A DNA stretch of 64,000 nucleotides, taken from a virus. Numbering within the stretch: the first letter of the stretch is position 1; every line of letters starts with the position of its first letter. The translations under genes were made by a program, and so were the position numbers. This document shows positions 53,044 through 61,212 of the stretch, piece by piece. The stretch is from the IMG/VR virus record IMGVR_UViG_3300025319_000005, positions 62,001 through 126,000 of that record; one strand, 5' to 3'. The notes below the pieces were generated by a model. That model was not told where the DNA came from. It ran no database searches and saw only the letters and a program-made list of their open reading frames with translations.

Positions 53044-53274
53044 TTATTTTTTTAAAACTAAGTTATGGCTTATTTCTACTATTTTTTTACCACTAACTAT
53101 TATGGCGCCATTTTCTATAGCTTTTAACATAATGGTTTTGTTGGTTAAGTCGTAATGCGGATGTCCTTTTCTAACTCCTTCAAAAAAATGTCTCTTGAGT
53201 CCTATTTTTTCAGCGAAAGAATGTAGCTCTTTTAAACTATCTGCTACCATATGGACTCTATCCACATATACCAT
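53044..53274 (-). CDS. DUF4031 family protein (76 aa)
   Basis: V-Y-V-D-R...H-M-V-A-D-S...E-L-H-S-F-A-E-K-I-G-L-K-R-H-F-F and H-P-H-Y-D-L match DUF4031, a small family in phages and bacteria with no assigned function. Ends one base before the next gene. Confidence 0.83.
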   Translation of the reverse strand: MVYVDRVHMVADSLKELHSFAEKIGLKRHFFEGVRKGHPHYDLTNKTIMLKAIENGAIIVSGKKIVEISHNLVLKK

Positions 53275-53925
53275 TTAAACAGTTTTATCTAAATTATATT
53301 TTTCATAATAAAACTTTCTGGTTTTATCAATATAAGATTTATCAACTCTTGAAACCTCTAAAAGATAAAGATAAGCGTCAAGTGCAATTTTAGCACGAGA
53401 ATTCATCGGAAAAATATCTGCATTTTTTACCAGAAAATACTTAACAATATCTTTTGCATGTGTTTTTGCGTCTTCTGGAATCATTTTAAAAATATAACCT
53501 TTACCAAGAAGTGGTTTTGACCTTTTCGACCTAAACAAACTATATAGTTCCAAAATTCCAGGAAACTCAGATACTCCATTGTTGAATAGATTATCATAAT
53601 GTTTTATAAAAGCTTCTTTTTCATTTTTAAGATTTTCTTCTACAAACTTAGGACTTTTCCCTTTAAGGTTCTTCCTTATTATTATAATACTTTTAATATC
53701 TTCATCAGAATGTATTCTGCCGGGAAATAAGTCTTCGCCAGAAAAATCATTATTAGTTTTTGGAACGTCAATATTTTTTATTTTCGAAACAGCTTTTTTT
53801 ACTATTCTTGGTGGAATTCCTAATGATTTTAACTTATTTGCAACTACTATTGGATTTCTTTTAGAATTATCGGCTTCTAAAAGCACATCTAATTGTTTTG
53901 AAATGTATTTTTTTAACTGGCTCAT
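53275..53925 (-). CDS. Hypothetical protein with head-targeting-like N-terminus (216 aa)
   Basis: MSQLKKYISKQLDVLLEADN: basic helix ending L-L-E-A, an (I/L)-x-E type site. The rest is basic and helical. Function unknown; virion association is a hypothesis. Confidence 0.74.
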   Translation of the reverse strand: MSQLKKYISKQLDVLLEADNSKRNPIVVANKLKSLGIPPRIVKKAVSKIKNIDVPKTNNDFSGEDLFPGRIHSDEDIKSIIIIRKNLKGKSPKFVEENLKNEKEAFIKHYDNLFNNGVSEFPGILELYSLFRSKRSKPLLGKGYIFKMIPEDAKTHAKDIVKYFLVKNADIFPMNSRAKIALDAYLYLLEVSRVDKSYIDKTRKFYYEKYNLDKTV

Positions 53926-53959
53926 GACATTGTTTTATAATAAATAGGTCAACAAAACA

Positions 53960-54175
53960 TTAATTATCTGATTTTTCAAATAGCACTTTTCTTGTTTGAT
54001 TCTCTCTATATATTATATCTGTTCTAAAATTATCATTATTTGACCCAAATACCGTTGTGTTCATACTAATAAAGGCGTGTCCCTCTAAAGAAATAAATGC
54101 TAAAGCAGAACTTATCGCTTCTGAATCTATTTGTTCTTGACTACTATGAGATGTTATTTTTATATGTTTTAGCAT
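53960..54175 (-). CDS. Hypothetical protein with RKVLFEK tail (71 aa)
   Basis: Ends Q-T-R-K-V-L-F-E-K-S-D-N. N-terminus predicted to alternate strand and helix (MLKHIKITSHSSQEQIDSEA). Three nt after 54179..54421. Confidence 0.73.
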   Translation of the reverse strand: MLKHIKITSHSSQEQIDSEAISSALAFISLEGHAFISMNTTVFGSNNDNFRTDIIYRENQTRKVLFEKSDN

Positions 54176-54178
54176 TAT

Positions 54179-54421
54179 TTAAGGTCTAAATCTTCCAAAG
54201 TCAATTATTTTTTCAGTCAATACTATTCTGGTTATTTTATTTTCTCCTTCAATTGTCGCTGAATAATGAGGGTAAATGTTAAATTTTATAGAAAATTTTT
54301 TAATTTTTTGTCCAGAATTTGCAAAAAAAGCAAAACACTCTTCTATTTCTGGCGTTATGAAATGTATTTGAAATCCGTCAATCGGATTAATTATTCCATT
54401 TATTATCATTTCTTTAGTCAT
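54179..54421 (-). CDS. Hypothetical protein with RIVLTEK tail (80 aa)
   Basis: Ends I-T-R-I-V-L-T-E-K followed by 9 residues. Beta-rich (I-D-G-F-Q-I-H-F-I-T-P). Together with 53960 it forms a second small cluster of tailed proteins. Confidence 0.74.
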   Translation of the reverse strand: MTKEMIINGIINPIDGFQIHFITPEIEECFAFFANSGQKIKKFSIKFNIYPHYSATIEGENKITRIVLTEKIIDFGRFRP

Positions 54422-54433
54422 GATTTTAATCTA

Positions 54434-54691
54434 TTATCTTCCAGCAACAGCATATTTTGTTATTCCTATGAATTCTTTTTTTGCCCAATTATCAATTATT
54501 GATAATTCCTTGTCTGTTGGACGTTTATTATGTGGACCACGTATTTGCACTGCTCTACCATCTCTAACCTCTATAGTTACCATACTTATACCGAACAGTC
54601 TTAAAGAGAAAATTGAACATGACCATTTTAAACAAGAGCTTAAATAAGAATACACACAATGAGCCATACTTTTTCCCTCATCAGACACCTT
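54434..54691 (-). pseudogene. PcfJ-like gene, C-terminal fragment
   Basis: D-E-G-K-S-M-A-H-C-V-Y-S-Y-L-S-S-C and V-T-I-E-V-R-D-G-R-A-V-Q-I-R-G with N-K-R-P-T-D-K-E-L are PcfJ C-terminal hallmarks. The N-terminal part lies at 57106..58269, on the other side of the IS607-type element. An internal ATG at 54583 could express the last 49 residues only. Confidence 0.75.
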
Positions 54692-56426
54692 AAACAATAG
54701 AAGATAGATATAAACATGATTCTTTTTGTTTTGTTTGTTTTGCATTCAAAACAAAAACATGTTTATCTATTTTGCTATGTCGAAGTTTCGCTGAACGAAG
54801 GTGAAAAAAAGTTGCCTCCTTTTCCTGTTCATCCAGCCACAAGTCTCGTAAAGACTTTCGGTATCTGAGTCCCGATAATTGGATTTTGTCGTGAAGTTCT
54901 TTCCAATTACAACACTCCTCCAATGCCTCAACATCTCGCAGAGAACCTGAGTTCATCCGTCTCATAGCGTGAAGACCAGTTTGTGATATACTTGGATAGA
55001 ATGTGCCTTTTGTGAATTTAAAAGCACCACGCCTACCAATTTCAATTGCCGCATTTACACAATCAACAAAGGAATTGTTTATGTTTCCTATAGTGGTTGA
55101 ATAAGCACAGTTTATTTCTAATTTTTTTATTCCAATTTTTGTGCAATAAGAATTAATTATCTCTTCGGAAAGAGTTCTGTGCCACACATTGTAAATCTGC
55201 CTGTTTGCTTCTTTTGGTTTATCATTTGAATCTTTTTTGTTGAAATTAAGTTCCTCACAAATGAAATATGCACACTTAAAGTATCTCGCTGTCTTAAACA
55301 CGTCTTTCCAAATGTGGCTTATTCCGTGTGTTCTTTTATTTGTTATGCAAGCTCGTTCTTCTTTTGTTGCTTCTTTTGGTGGGTTTGCATTAAGCTCTTT
55401 TAAGTCGTAATATGAGCCATGAACAAACGAAAAATCACCGGTATCGTTATTTTTATCTATTATTGCAACTCCAATATAATTGGGGTTTGAATCGTAAGCG
55501 ATATATCTGTTTTTATTTTTTCCAAACAACATTTTTTTATCCAACTCATTATAATGTTTTTTGTATATATTACTTATTAATTCTTTTGTTTGTTCTTTTG
55601 AAAGATTTTTCTTTTTTATATCTAAACATTCTTGCCTTCTTTTGGATTTATCGATATTAAATCCTTCCAAAATAGAGTCGTCATAAGCAATGGATATTGT
55701 TTTTGTTGACAAATAAACTGATAAAGATATTTCTTTTTTATCAGACATAGCCTGCAGTTCAGAAAGAAGATTTTTTCTTTTGTCAGAAAATTCTATTTTT
55801 ATTTTTTTGCCTTTTCCTGGTTTATAGATTATAATTCCATTGCATAAATCAAATGTAAAAAACCTATTTCCTTTTTGGTTTGATTCACCAAGAATGTATA
55901 AACTATTATTTCTTTGTTCTTGATATTCTTCTTTTGTTTTTGCTAATTTTCCTGCAAAATCTTGTTTTTTATCTTCTTCTTTTTCTGCTGAAACCATATT
56001 TGACAAATAAGAAATATACCTTAAATTTTCTTTGCCTCCGAAAGTGATGTCTTTTGGCATTAAAAAATTTAATTCCGAAAGTTTATTTTTGAGTTTGTAT
56101 AGTTTCTTTTTATTAAATTTATCTTGTTTTTTACCTTTTGCTTCTAATTTCTCAATTGATTTATTTATGTCAATAATTCGATTATTAACTTCTTCTTTGT
56201 TTGATAAAGTTTTTTTAAACAGGCTAATAACTTCTGAAGCAACGCTTCTGGATTCTATAAGATTTAATCCAAGATTATTTTTTGCAAAAGCAACAAGCTC
56301 TTCTTCTTTTGTATTTCCATTTGTCATTCGATATAGCACACGTTTCGCATGAGAATATTGCATTTGTTTTTCAGAAACAAATTCTTCATCAGAAAGCGAT
56401 TTTATATCTAATAGAATAGATTTCAT
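54690..56426 (-). CDS. tnpB: TnpB-like nuclease of the IS607-type element (578 aa)
   Basis: RuvC triad: I-A-Y-D-S-N-P-N-Y-I-G (Asp), F-I-C-E-E-L-N-F (Glu), N-S-F-V-D-C-V-N-A-A-I-E-I (Asp). The zinc-ribbon position again reads I-N-C-A-Y-S-T-T-I-G-N. Distant paralogue of 50086..51642. Its stop lies about at the junction with the PcfJ fragment. Directly adjacent to tnpA (0 nt). Confidence 0.87.
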   Translation of the reverse strand: MKSILLDIKSLSDEEFVSEKQMQYSHAKRVLYRMTNGNTKEEELVAFAKNNLGLNLIESRSVASEVISLFKKTLSNKEEVNNRIIDINKSIEKLEAKGKKQDKFNKKKLYKLKNKLSELNFLMPKDITFGGKENLRYISYLSNMVSAEKEEDKKQDFAGKLAKTKEEYQEQRNNSLYILGESNQKGNRFFTFDLCNGIIIYKPGKGKKIKIEFSDKRKNLLSELQAMSDKKEISLSVYLSTKTISIAYDDSILEGFNIDKSKRRQECLDIKKKNLSKEQTKELISNIYKKHYNELDKKMLFGKNKNRYIAYDSNPNYIGVAIIDKNNDTGDFSFVHGSYYDLKELNANPPKEATKEERACITNKRTHGISHIWKDVFKTARYFKCAYFICEELNFNKKDSNDKPKEANRQIYNVWHRTLSEEIINSYCTKIGIKKLEINCAYSTTIGNINNSFVDCVNAAIEIGRRGAFKFTKGTFYPSISQTGLHAMRRMNSGSLRDVEALEECCNWKELHDKIQLSGLRYRKSLRDLWLDEQEKEATFFHLRSAKLRHSKIDKHVFVLNAKQTKQKESCLYLSSIV

Positions 56427-57120
56427 TTATTTTTCTTGCAGTTCTTTTTTAAATTGATTTAATTTTCTTCTGTGTGAATAAGATTTCATAGAAAAATAAT
56501 GAATAATAGATACGAGGTCTTCCGTAAGTTCTTGTTCATAATTTTTTTCAACAGTTTGTGTTGCGACCACAATTTTTGTTCCAAAAAATCGACAGAAAGT
56601 CTCAAACAAATCAAAGCCAAACCTACAAAGCCTATCTTTGTGTTCTACTACAATATTGTCTATATTTCCTTTTATTACCTCTTCCAATAATTCGTTAAAA
56701 AATTTTCTATCAGAAAAATTCATTCCGGATTTAATATCCTGATATTGTTTATTAATAACAATTCCTTTACTTACGCAAAAATCCATTAATCTTTTTTCTT
56801 GAGAAATTAAATCATTTTTTTGTTTAGATAAGGAAACTCTTGAGTAAGTTACGTTTATTTTTTCTTTTTTTGTGTTTGACAAACCTATTAGTTTATATAC
56901 ATCTTCGTTGTCATACACATAATGATAAGGGTTAATAGCAACATATTTAATTATTCCTTTTTTAGAATAAGAATTTAATGTTTTTTGTGTAATTCCTAAG
57001 GTTTTTCTTACTTCTTTTGCTTTCATGTTTTTGTATTAATAAGTATAATTAAAAATACTTTTCTTTTCACAATAGTAAATAGTAATAAAAAAAATTAATC
57101 TGTTTTTATTTGTTTTTATT
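54692..57120 (-). mobile_element. IS607-type insertion element
   Basis: Comprises tnpA and tnpB; ends placed only approximately, where the two PcfJ reading frames break (near 57105-57130 and 54690-54740). No terminal inverted repeats or target duplication are expected for this family, and I see none. Confidence 0.75.
56427..57026 (-). CDS. tnpA: IS607-family serine transposase
   Basis: MerR-like helix-turn-helix (K-A-K-E-V-R-K-T-L-G-I-T-Q-K-T-L-N-S-Y) followed by a serine-recombinase catalytic domain: T-Y-S-R-V-S (nucleophile Ser in the R-V-S context), L-I-S-Q-E-K-R, and E-H-K-D-R-L-C-R-F-G. At 199 residues it has the usual size and the IS607 order of DNA-binding domain first. Confidence 0.92.
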   Translation of the reverse strand: MKAKEVRKTLGITQKTLNSYSKKGIIKYVAINPYHYVYDNEDVYKLIGLSNTKKEKINVTYSRVSLSKQKNDLISQEKRLMDFCVSKGIVINKQYQDIKSGMNFSDRKFFNELLEEVIKGNIDNIVVEHKDRLCRFGFDLFETFCRFFGTKIVVATQTVEKNYEQELTEDLVSIIHYFSMKSYSHRRKLNQFKKELQEK

Positions 57121-57834
57121 TAAATCGAGTTCATATAAATCTGCAGCGTTGGATATTTCTGTAATTGTCCAAGTTTTTCTTTTATCATTTTTACCTTCTG
57201 AAAAAGTAAAAGGTCTAACAATAGAGCGATTCCATTTAGAAGTTAAATCCGGCTTATGATAAGAATAAACATTGTTATTTTCTGCTCTGGCTATTCTTCC
57301 TAATTGATTTATTTCTTTGTGCCAAGCGTGTGTATCTCTTATTAGAGCTACAATATTTCTGCCCTTCATATTGAAATTAGGACTTTCTGGTCTATATACA
57401 GCAACCCCATTATTAACCATTCGTTTTGAAACAAATTTCTTTTCATTTATATAATCCAAAACAGTACCAACCTCATCATAGTTTAACATTGGTATATTAA
57501 CAAAAAATTTTATTACAGCTGTCCAAAAATCATTATTTGTAAAATCATGTCTAAGTCTGGACATTAATATTGCGTCAGCCAATCTTGAATCTCCTCCCAA
57601 GCCTAAAACTTGAGAGCGCCTAACTGCATCATCTATTGAATATCCAGGGAATGGAGTTTCAATAAATTCATGAGCCATTTTTTTGGTAATTGGAATAGGA
57701 AATTTAAAAAGCTCTCTTGCACTTTTACCGGATGCTAAATGCAAAAACCATTCTTTATGTTTATCAGTGTTAAATGAACTTTTTTCTGTCCAAGATTGGA
57801 ACATAAATTCTGGAACTTCATATTCACAAAACAA
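57106..57834 (-). pseudogene. PcfJ-like gene, middle part
   Basis: V-P-E-F-M-F-Q-S-W, P-I-P-I-T-K-K-M-A-H-E-F and Y-S-I-D-D-A-V-R-R-S-Q-V-L-G-L-G-G are PcfJ-like. It ends W-T-I-T-E-I-S-N-A-A-D-L-Y-E, just before the expected E-G-x-x-M-x-H-C-V found at 54434..54691. No ATG: its frame continues upstream through a TAA into 57856..58269. Confidence 0.75.
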
Positions 57835-57855
57835 ATGTTCTAAAAGTGATTTTAA

Positions 57856-58269
57856 TTACTTGTAAGTATTTTTGCTTTTGAATTCTAAAGTGGAAATATC
57901 TCGAATCCAAAAAATATTCATTTTTAAGACTTCATTAATTACCACATAGTACTCTTTAAGCATTCTAAATGCTTTTATTTTTACAAAAAACTCTAAAACC
58001 TCTTTAACTTTTTTTCTTTCATTTTCATCTTTCATATAGATGAATTGTCCATGAATATTCGTTAATAAAGGTTCAATGATTTTAATTAATTCTTTATTGC
58101 ATCTTCCGGTATTATCAGAAGAGCATTTTTCGGTAGATAATATTTTTAAAGCTTTAGGAAGAGATTTATGCAAATCTATATCAACTGGAAGTTTAGGAAT
58201 AGACTTAACATATTTTTTATGAGCTTCTATTTCTATGATTTCATTATGTATGTATTTTGCATTGGCCAT
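57856..58269 (-). pseudogene. PcfJ-like gene, N-terminal part ending at in-frame TAA
   Basis: 137 residues from ATG 58269 to TAA 57856-57858. The following in-frame codons (L-K-S-L-L-E-H-L-F-C-E-Y-E-V-P-E-F) lead straight into the PcfJ-like middle part, so the TAA appears to replace a sense codon, Gln (CAA) being one base away. Could alternatively be an independent short gene. Confidence 0.6.
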
Positions 58270-58285
58270 TCCAGTTGTGTGACTA

Positions 58286-58735
58286 TTATTTCTTTATTTT
58301 AAATTTAACCTGTCCAATTCCATCTTTAAATCCAACACCGGTAATAAACATATGTTGGTTTGTTAAAACTTTTAGTTCAGTTTTTTGTTCTATAAATTTG
58401 GCAAGAACGAACCATTTTTTTCCGTCAGAAATACACCTAACTCCTTTATTTATATATGGAAGGACTTCTCCTTTATTTTCTGTTGTTACACTTCCATTAG
58501 TTACTTCTAAGACATGAACAAAAGAAACTATTTCGTCTTTTTCCAGTGCTTCTTTTATGGAGTTAATTATTATTCCAGCTCTTTTTAAGGATACTTTTTC
58601 ATTTTCTTTATAATTGGCAGTAATGATTTTTATGGTTCCTAGGACTTTACCATTCTCGAAAACATCTGCACATTGCATAAATTTGTTCATCTGTTTATTT
58701 CCAGAAATAACCATTAATTTTGCAATTGATTCCAT
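58286..58735 (-). CDS. Hypothetical protein (149 aa)
   Basis: Start at 58735 (MESIAKLMVISGNKQMNKFM); the longer frame crosses a terminator. Beta-rich, resembling a repeated strand-turn-strand fold. Function unknown. Confidence 0.76.
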   Translation of the reverse strand: MESIAKLMVISGNKQMNKFMQCADVFENGKVLGTIKIITANYKENEKVSLKRAGIIINSIKEALEKDEIVSFVHVLEVTNGSVTTENKGEVLPYINKGVRCISDGKKWFVLAKFIEQKTELKVLTNQHMFITGVGFKDGIGQVKFKIKK

Positions 58736-58749
58736 GATAATACGTTTTA

Positions 58750-58783
58750 AAAAAGAAAATCCGGAACACAACACTCCGGATTC
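58750..58783 (-). terminator. Terminator
   Basis: AATCCGGA/TCCGGATT, then leftward TTTTCTTTTTT. Ends the ParB-like gene's transcript. Confidence 0.8.
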
Positions 58784-58801
58784 CTTTTTGTGTGAATGAT
58801 T

Positions 58802-59551
58802 TTATTTATTTGTAAAAACCAATCTATTTTTGCGTTGGAAATTGTAATTGTAAATTTCTTCAAACATCTGCAAATACATTTCGCCGTCAGCACAATGAAC
58901 AAACTTTCTTGGGTTTTTGTCTATTTGACTAATCATCCGGTTGTGATTGTAATCCTTTGTTTTAACAAGTCTTTTACAAGCAGTAACAGCTGAACGGTAA
59001 TCCATTTTCGGAAGATAAGTCCTAAAACTCTTCCAAATATTTAACACCTTTTGAGCTTCATTTATTTGGTTTTGAGTAATTTCAACTATTTCTCCTGCCA
59101 AAATTCCCTTACGAATATCCGAACTTCCCTCTCCTCTCAAAAACGAAACAGCTTGGCTCGGTTTTAATCCGTTTGACATAGAAAAACTTTCAATTGCCTG
59201 GAAAACTTTGTTTCCACTTTTTGCTCGTGCAACAATATGATCATCGGTACTCCAAGGCTTTTGTAAAGAATTTGTTTTTGCAACAGCATCTAAATTAAGA
59301 GTTTGTTCTGCGATGTGAAAATAAATAACAAGACCCAATTCTTTTCTGGCAGTAAGGCGGTGTTGACCATCTCTAACTACGCCATTTTTTGATATGATAA
59401 TTGGATACGATTTACCATAATCGGCAATTTCAATTTCTTTTTTTAATTTTTCAACTCTATTCCTGTCAACAGGACGATTTTGACTAAATTTGAAAGAATT
59501 ATAATTTTTACTATTATAAATCTTTCCCGGTTTGTAATTACTTAGACTCAT
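58802..59551 (-). CDS. ParB/Srx-fold domain protein (249 aa)
   Basis: N-terminal 90 residues: N-R-P-V-D-R-N-R-V-E-K-L-K-K-E-I then P-I-I-I-S-K-N-G-V-V-R-D-G-Q-H-R-L-T-A-R-K-E, the ParB N-terminal signature including D-G-Q-H-R. The C-terminal 150 residues are helical and unassigned. Its end, N-R-L-V-F-T-N-K, is a weak match to the tail motif. Could be a DNA partition, nuclease or regulatory protein. Confidence 0.85.
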   Translation of the reverse strand: MSLSNYKPGKIYNSKNYNSFKFSQNRPVDRNRVEKLKKEIEIADYGKSYPIIISKNGVVRDGQHRLTARKELGLVIYFHIAEQTLNLDAVAKTNSLQKPWSTDDHIVARAKSGNKVFQAIESFSMSNGLKPSQAVSFLRGEGSSDIRKGILAGEIVEITQNQINEAQKVLNIWKSFRTYLPKMDYRSAVTACKRLVKTKDYNHNRMISQIDKNPRKFVHCADGEMYLQMFEEIYNYNFQRKNRLVFTNK

Positions 59552-59637
59552 GATTTTGTTTTTTTTGGTTTATACTAATTTATATTTGAACTTAAAATTT
59601 ATTAAACGAAAATTGATTTGATATGTTGCAAATTGAA

Positions 59638-60093
59638 TTATTTCGTTTTTTCCTCGCAAATATACGAAATTAAACTCTCAATTGTTTGAAATAATGGTAT
59701 TTTATGCATTTCACATCTTTTACCTATATAACGATTGTTTACTGATTCAGGAGGGAAACCTACAGCTATTTTGCCAGAATGCATAAATTCTCCAAATTCA
59801 ATATTTGTGGTAAATGCCGGCATTGTCTCAAGATTCCTTGGAATCCAATATATGATTAAGCTGGCTTTATTTAAACCTTTTACTTCCCATGCAATTTGTT
59901 TTTCGAAATCATATAAAGAACCTAATATTCTATTTTCGGGAGCAAATACAGAGCCTTTAAATCCTTTTAATTTTAAAGCTTTTATAAACTCAGGCCTCCA
60001 GGATTTAACTGATACATCTCTTGGAGTTGGTCCGGCTAAAAACACACTAAACTCAGGATTGTTAAACTCTTCTCCGGCGTATATGACTTTCAT
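59638..60093 (-). CDS. Nucleoside 2-deoxyribosyltransferase-like protein (151 aa)
   Basis: F-L-A-G-P-T-P-R...S-W-R-P-E-F, F-A-P-E-N, Q-I-A-W-E and P-A-F-T-T-N-I-E-F-G match the deoxyribosyltransferase-like family (PF15891 type). Such enzymes exchange bases on deoxyribonucleosides or hydrolyse nucleotides, so it may feed nucleotide salvage or modified-base synthesis. Its ATG overlaps the stop of 60090..60245. Confidence 0.85.
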   Translation of the reverse strand: MKVIYAGEEFNNPEFSVFLAGPTPRDVSVKSWRPEFIKALKLKGFKGSVFAPENRILGSLYDFEKQIAWEVKGLNKASLIIYWIPRNLETMPAFTTNIEFGEFMHSGKIAVGFPPESVNNRYIGKRCEMHKIPLFQTIESLISYICEEKTK

Positions 60094-60245
60094 TGTGTTA
60101 TTTTGTTTTTCTTAATTTTAACCTTTTTTGTTTTTTGATTGGTGAATGTATATTTAGTCATGTTACCAATATAATTATTCAAACGCCAATTTATTCTATT
60201 AATTCGTTGCTCTTGTGTCAGTTCTACTTTATCATTTTTTTTCAT
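60090..60245 (-). CDS. Small basic protein (51 aa)
   Basis: ATG at 60245 (MKKNDKVELTQEQRINRINW), stop overlapping the next start. Very Lys-rich C-terminus. Confidence 0.7.
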   Translation of the reverse strand: MKKNDKVELTQEQRINRINWRLNNYIGNMTKYTFTNQKTKKVKIKKNKITQ

Positions 60246-60504
60246 TTCTGTTATATTTAATTAAGGCAGCGATTATTGGAATAGCCAGACATGCTGAGCC
60301 TACTATTGTCCAAAAAATAACCATATTTTGGTTTTTGCCATCTCCGAGATAAAGAGCTAAGAAAAAAGCTACAAAAACGTCAATAATTATCATCCAAAAT
60401 ATATCACCAATTGTTAAAACCACAATTGGATGTACAAAATGAAAGACGGTAAATATTGCAAGAGATACTGCAATAACAATTCCTACTATAAATGCATTTT
60501 TCAT
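60232..60504 (-). CDS. Membrane protein (90 aa)
   Basis: Three hydrophobic segments (I-V-G-I-V-I-A-V-S-L-A-I-F, I-F-W-M-I-I-I-D-V-F-V-A-F-F and F-W-T-I-V-G-S-A-C-L-A-I) and a basic tail. Function unknown. Confidence 0.75.
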   Translation of the reverse strand: MKNAFIVGIVIAVSLAIFTVFHFVHPIVVLTIGDIFWMIIIDVFVAFFLALYLGDGKNQNMVIFWTIVGSACLAIPIIAALIKYNRNEKK

Positions 60505-60571
60505 ATTTGTTTTTTAAAATTATGTTGGAAACAAAATTAATAAAAAAAACATTAAAAACAAATTTTGTGGA

Positions 60572-60943
60572 TTAAAATTCTTTATTTGTTTTAGAAACAA
60601 AATCCTGAGCTAACCTAAAAAACACTTGCATATTTTTATCTTTAAGGTCGGTGGATGGGAGGGCAATTATTATTTCGGTTATACATTTTATCCACTCATT
60701 TAATATTTTCACCTCATTCAAAGAAATTTCTATTTTCTTTTCGCTCAAAGAAAGTTTTTCCATTAAGGATAAAAATTTAGGACTTTCTTGAATTATTTTT
60801 CCTTTTTCTATTGAGATTGATTCCATGTATTTAGAGTGGAAAGTAAAACTAACAGCCATTAAATGGGCAAATTTATCATTCTTTAATAATTTGAATGAAT
60901 TATTTATTCCTTTTCTAAATGATATTATATCTTTCTTTGCCAT
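60572..60943 (-). CDS. Hypothetical protein (123 aa)
   Basis: ATG-initiated start (MAKKDIISFRKGINNSFKLL) preferred over the TTG at 61051. Helical, basic N-terminus. The start coordinate follows from the reading frame. Function unknown. Confidence 0.73.
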   Translation of the reverse strand: MAKKDIISFRKGINNSFKLLKNDKFAHLMAVSFTFHSKYMESISIEKGKIIQESPKFLSLMEKLSLSEKKIEISLNEVKILNEWIKCITEIIIALPSTDLKDKNMQVFFRLAQDFVSKTNKEF

Positions 60944-61086
60944 TATATTTGTAAATATAAATTTTAAAAGATAAAAAATAAATGGTAGTGATTTTAAAAA
61001 CAAAAAATGGTCAAATATTGACCAAATTAATTTATAAACGCAATTTGACAAAAAACTTTATATTTATAGAAATAAAACATTAGTCA

Positions 61087-61194
61087 ATGGATAAGAAGCC
61101 CGAAAATACCGAAATGGAAATAAAGCCAGAAAATGAAATTTCAGAAAACTTAGCTATAGTTAGTTGCGAATATGATAATTGGCATTCAGAATAA
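61087..61194 (+). CDS. Small acidic peptide gene (35 aa)
   Basis: ATG 61087 to TAA 61194: MDKKPENTEMEIKPENEISE and a short end with one cysteine. Nineteen nt before 61213..62778. Coding status moderate. Confidence 0.5.
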   Translation: MDKKPENTEMEIKPENEISENLAIVSCEYDNWHSE

Positions 61195-61212
61195 TTATTT
61201 AATAATAAAAAA

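Noticed and set aside
54690-57120. IStron (IS element plus self-splicing group I intron) that could restore the PcfJ-like gene
   Set aside because: Only about 80 nt precede tnpA and almost none follow tnpB, too little for a group I intron core. The break also coincides with loss of codons.
27985-58269. Global reassignment of TAA to Gln
   Set aside because: TAA ends most genes of the window, often with conserved overlaps to the next start, so it must normally terminate.
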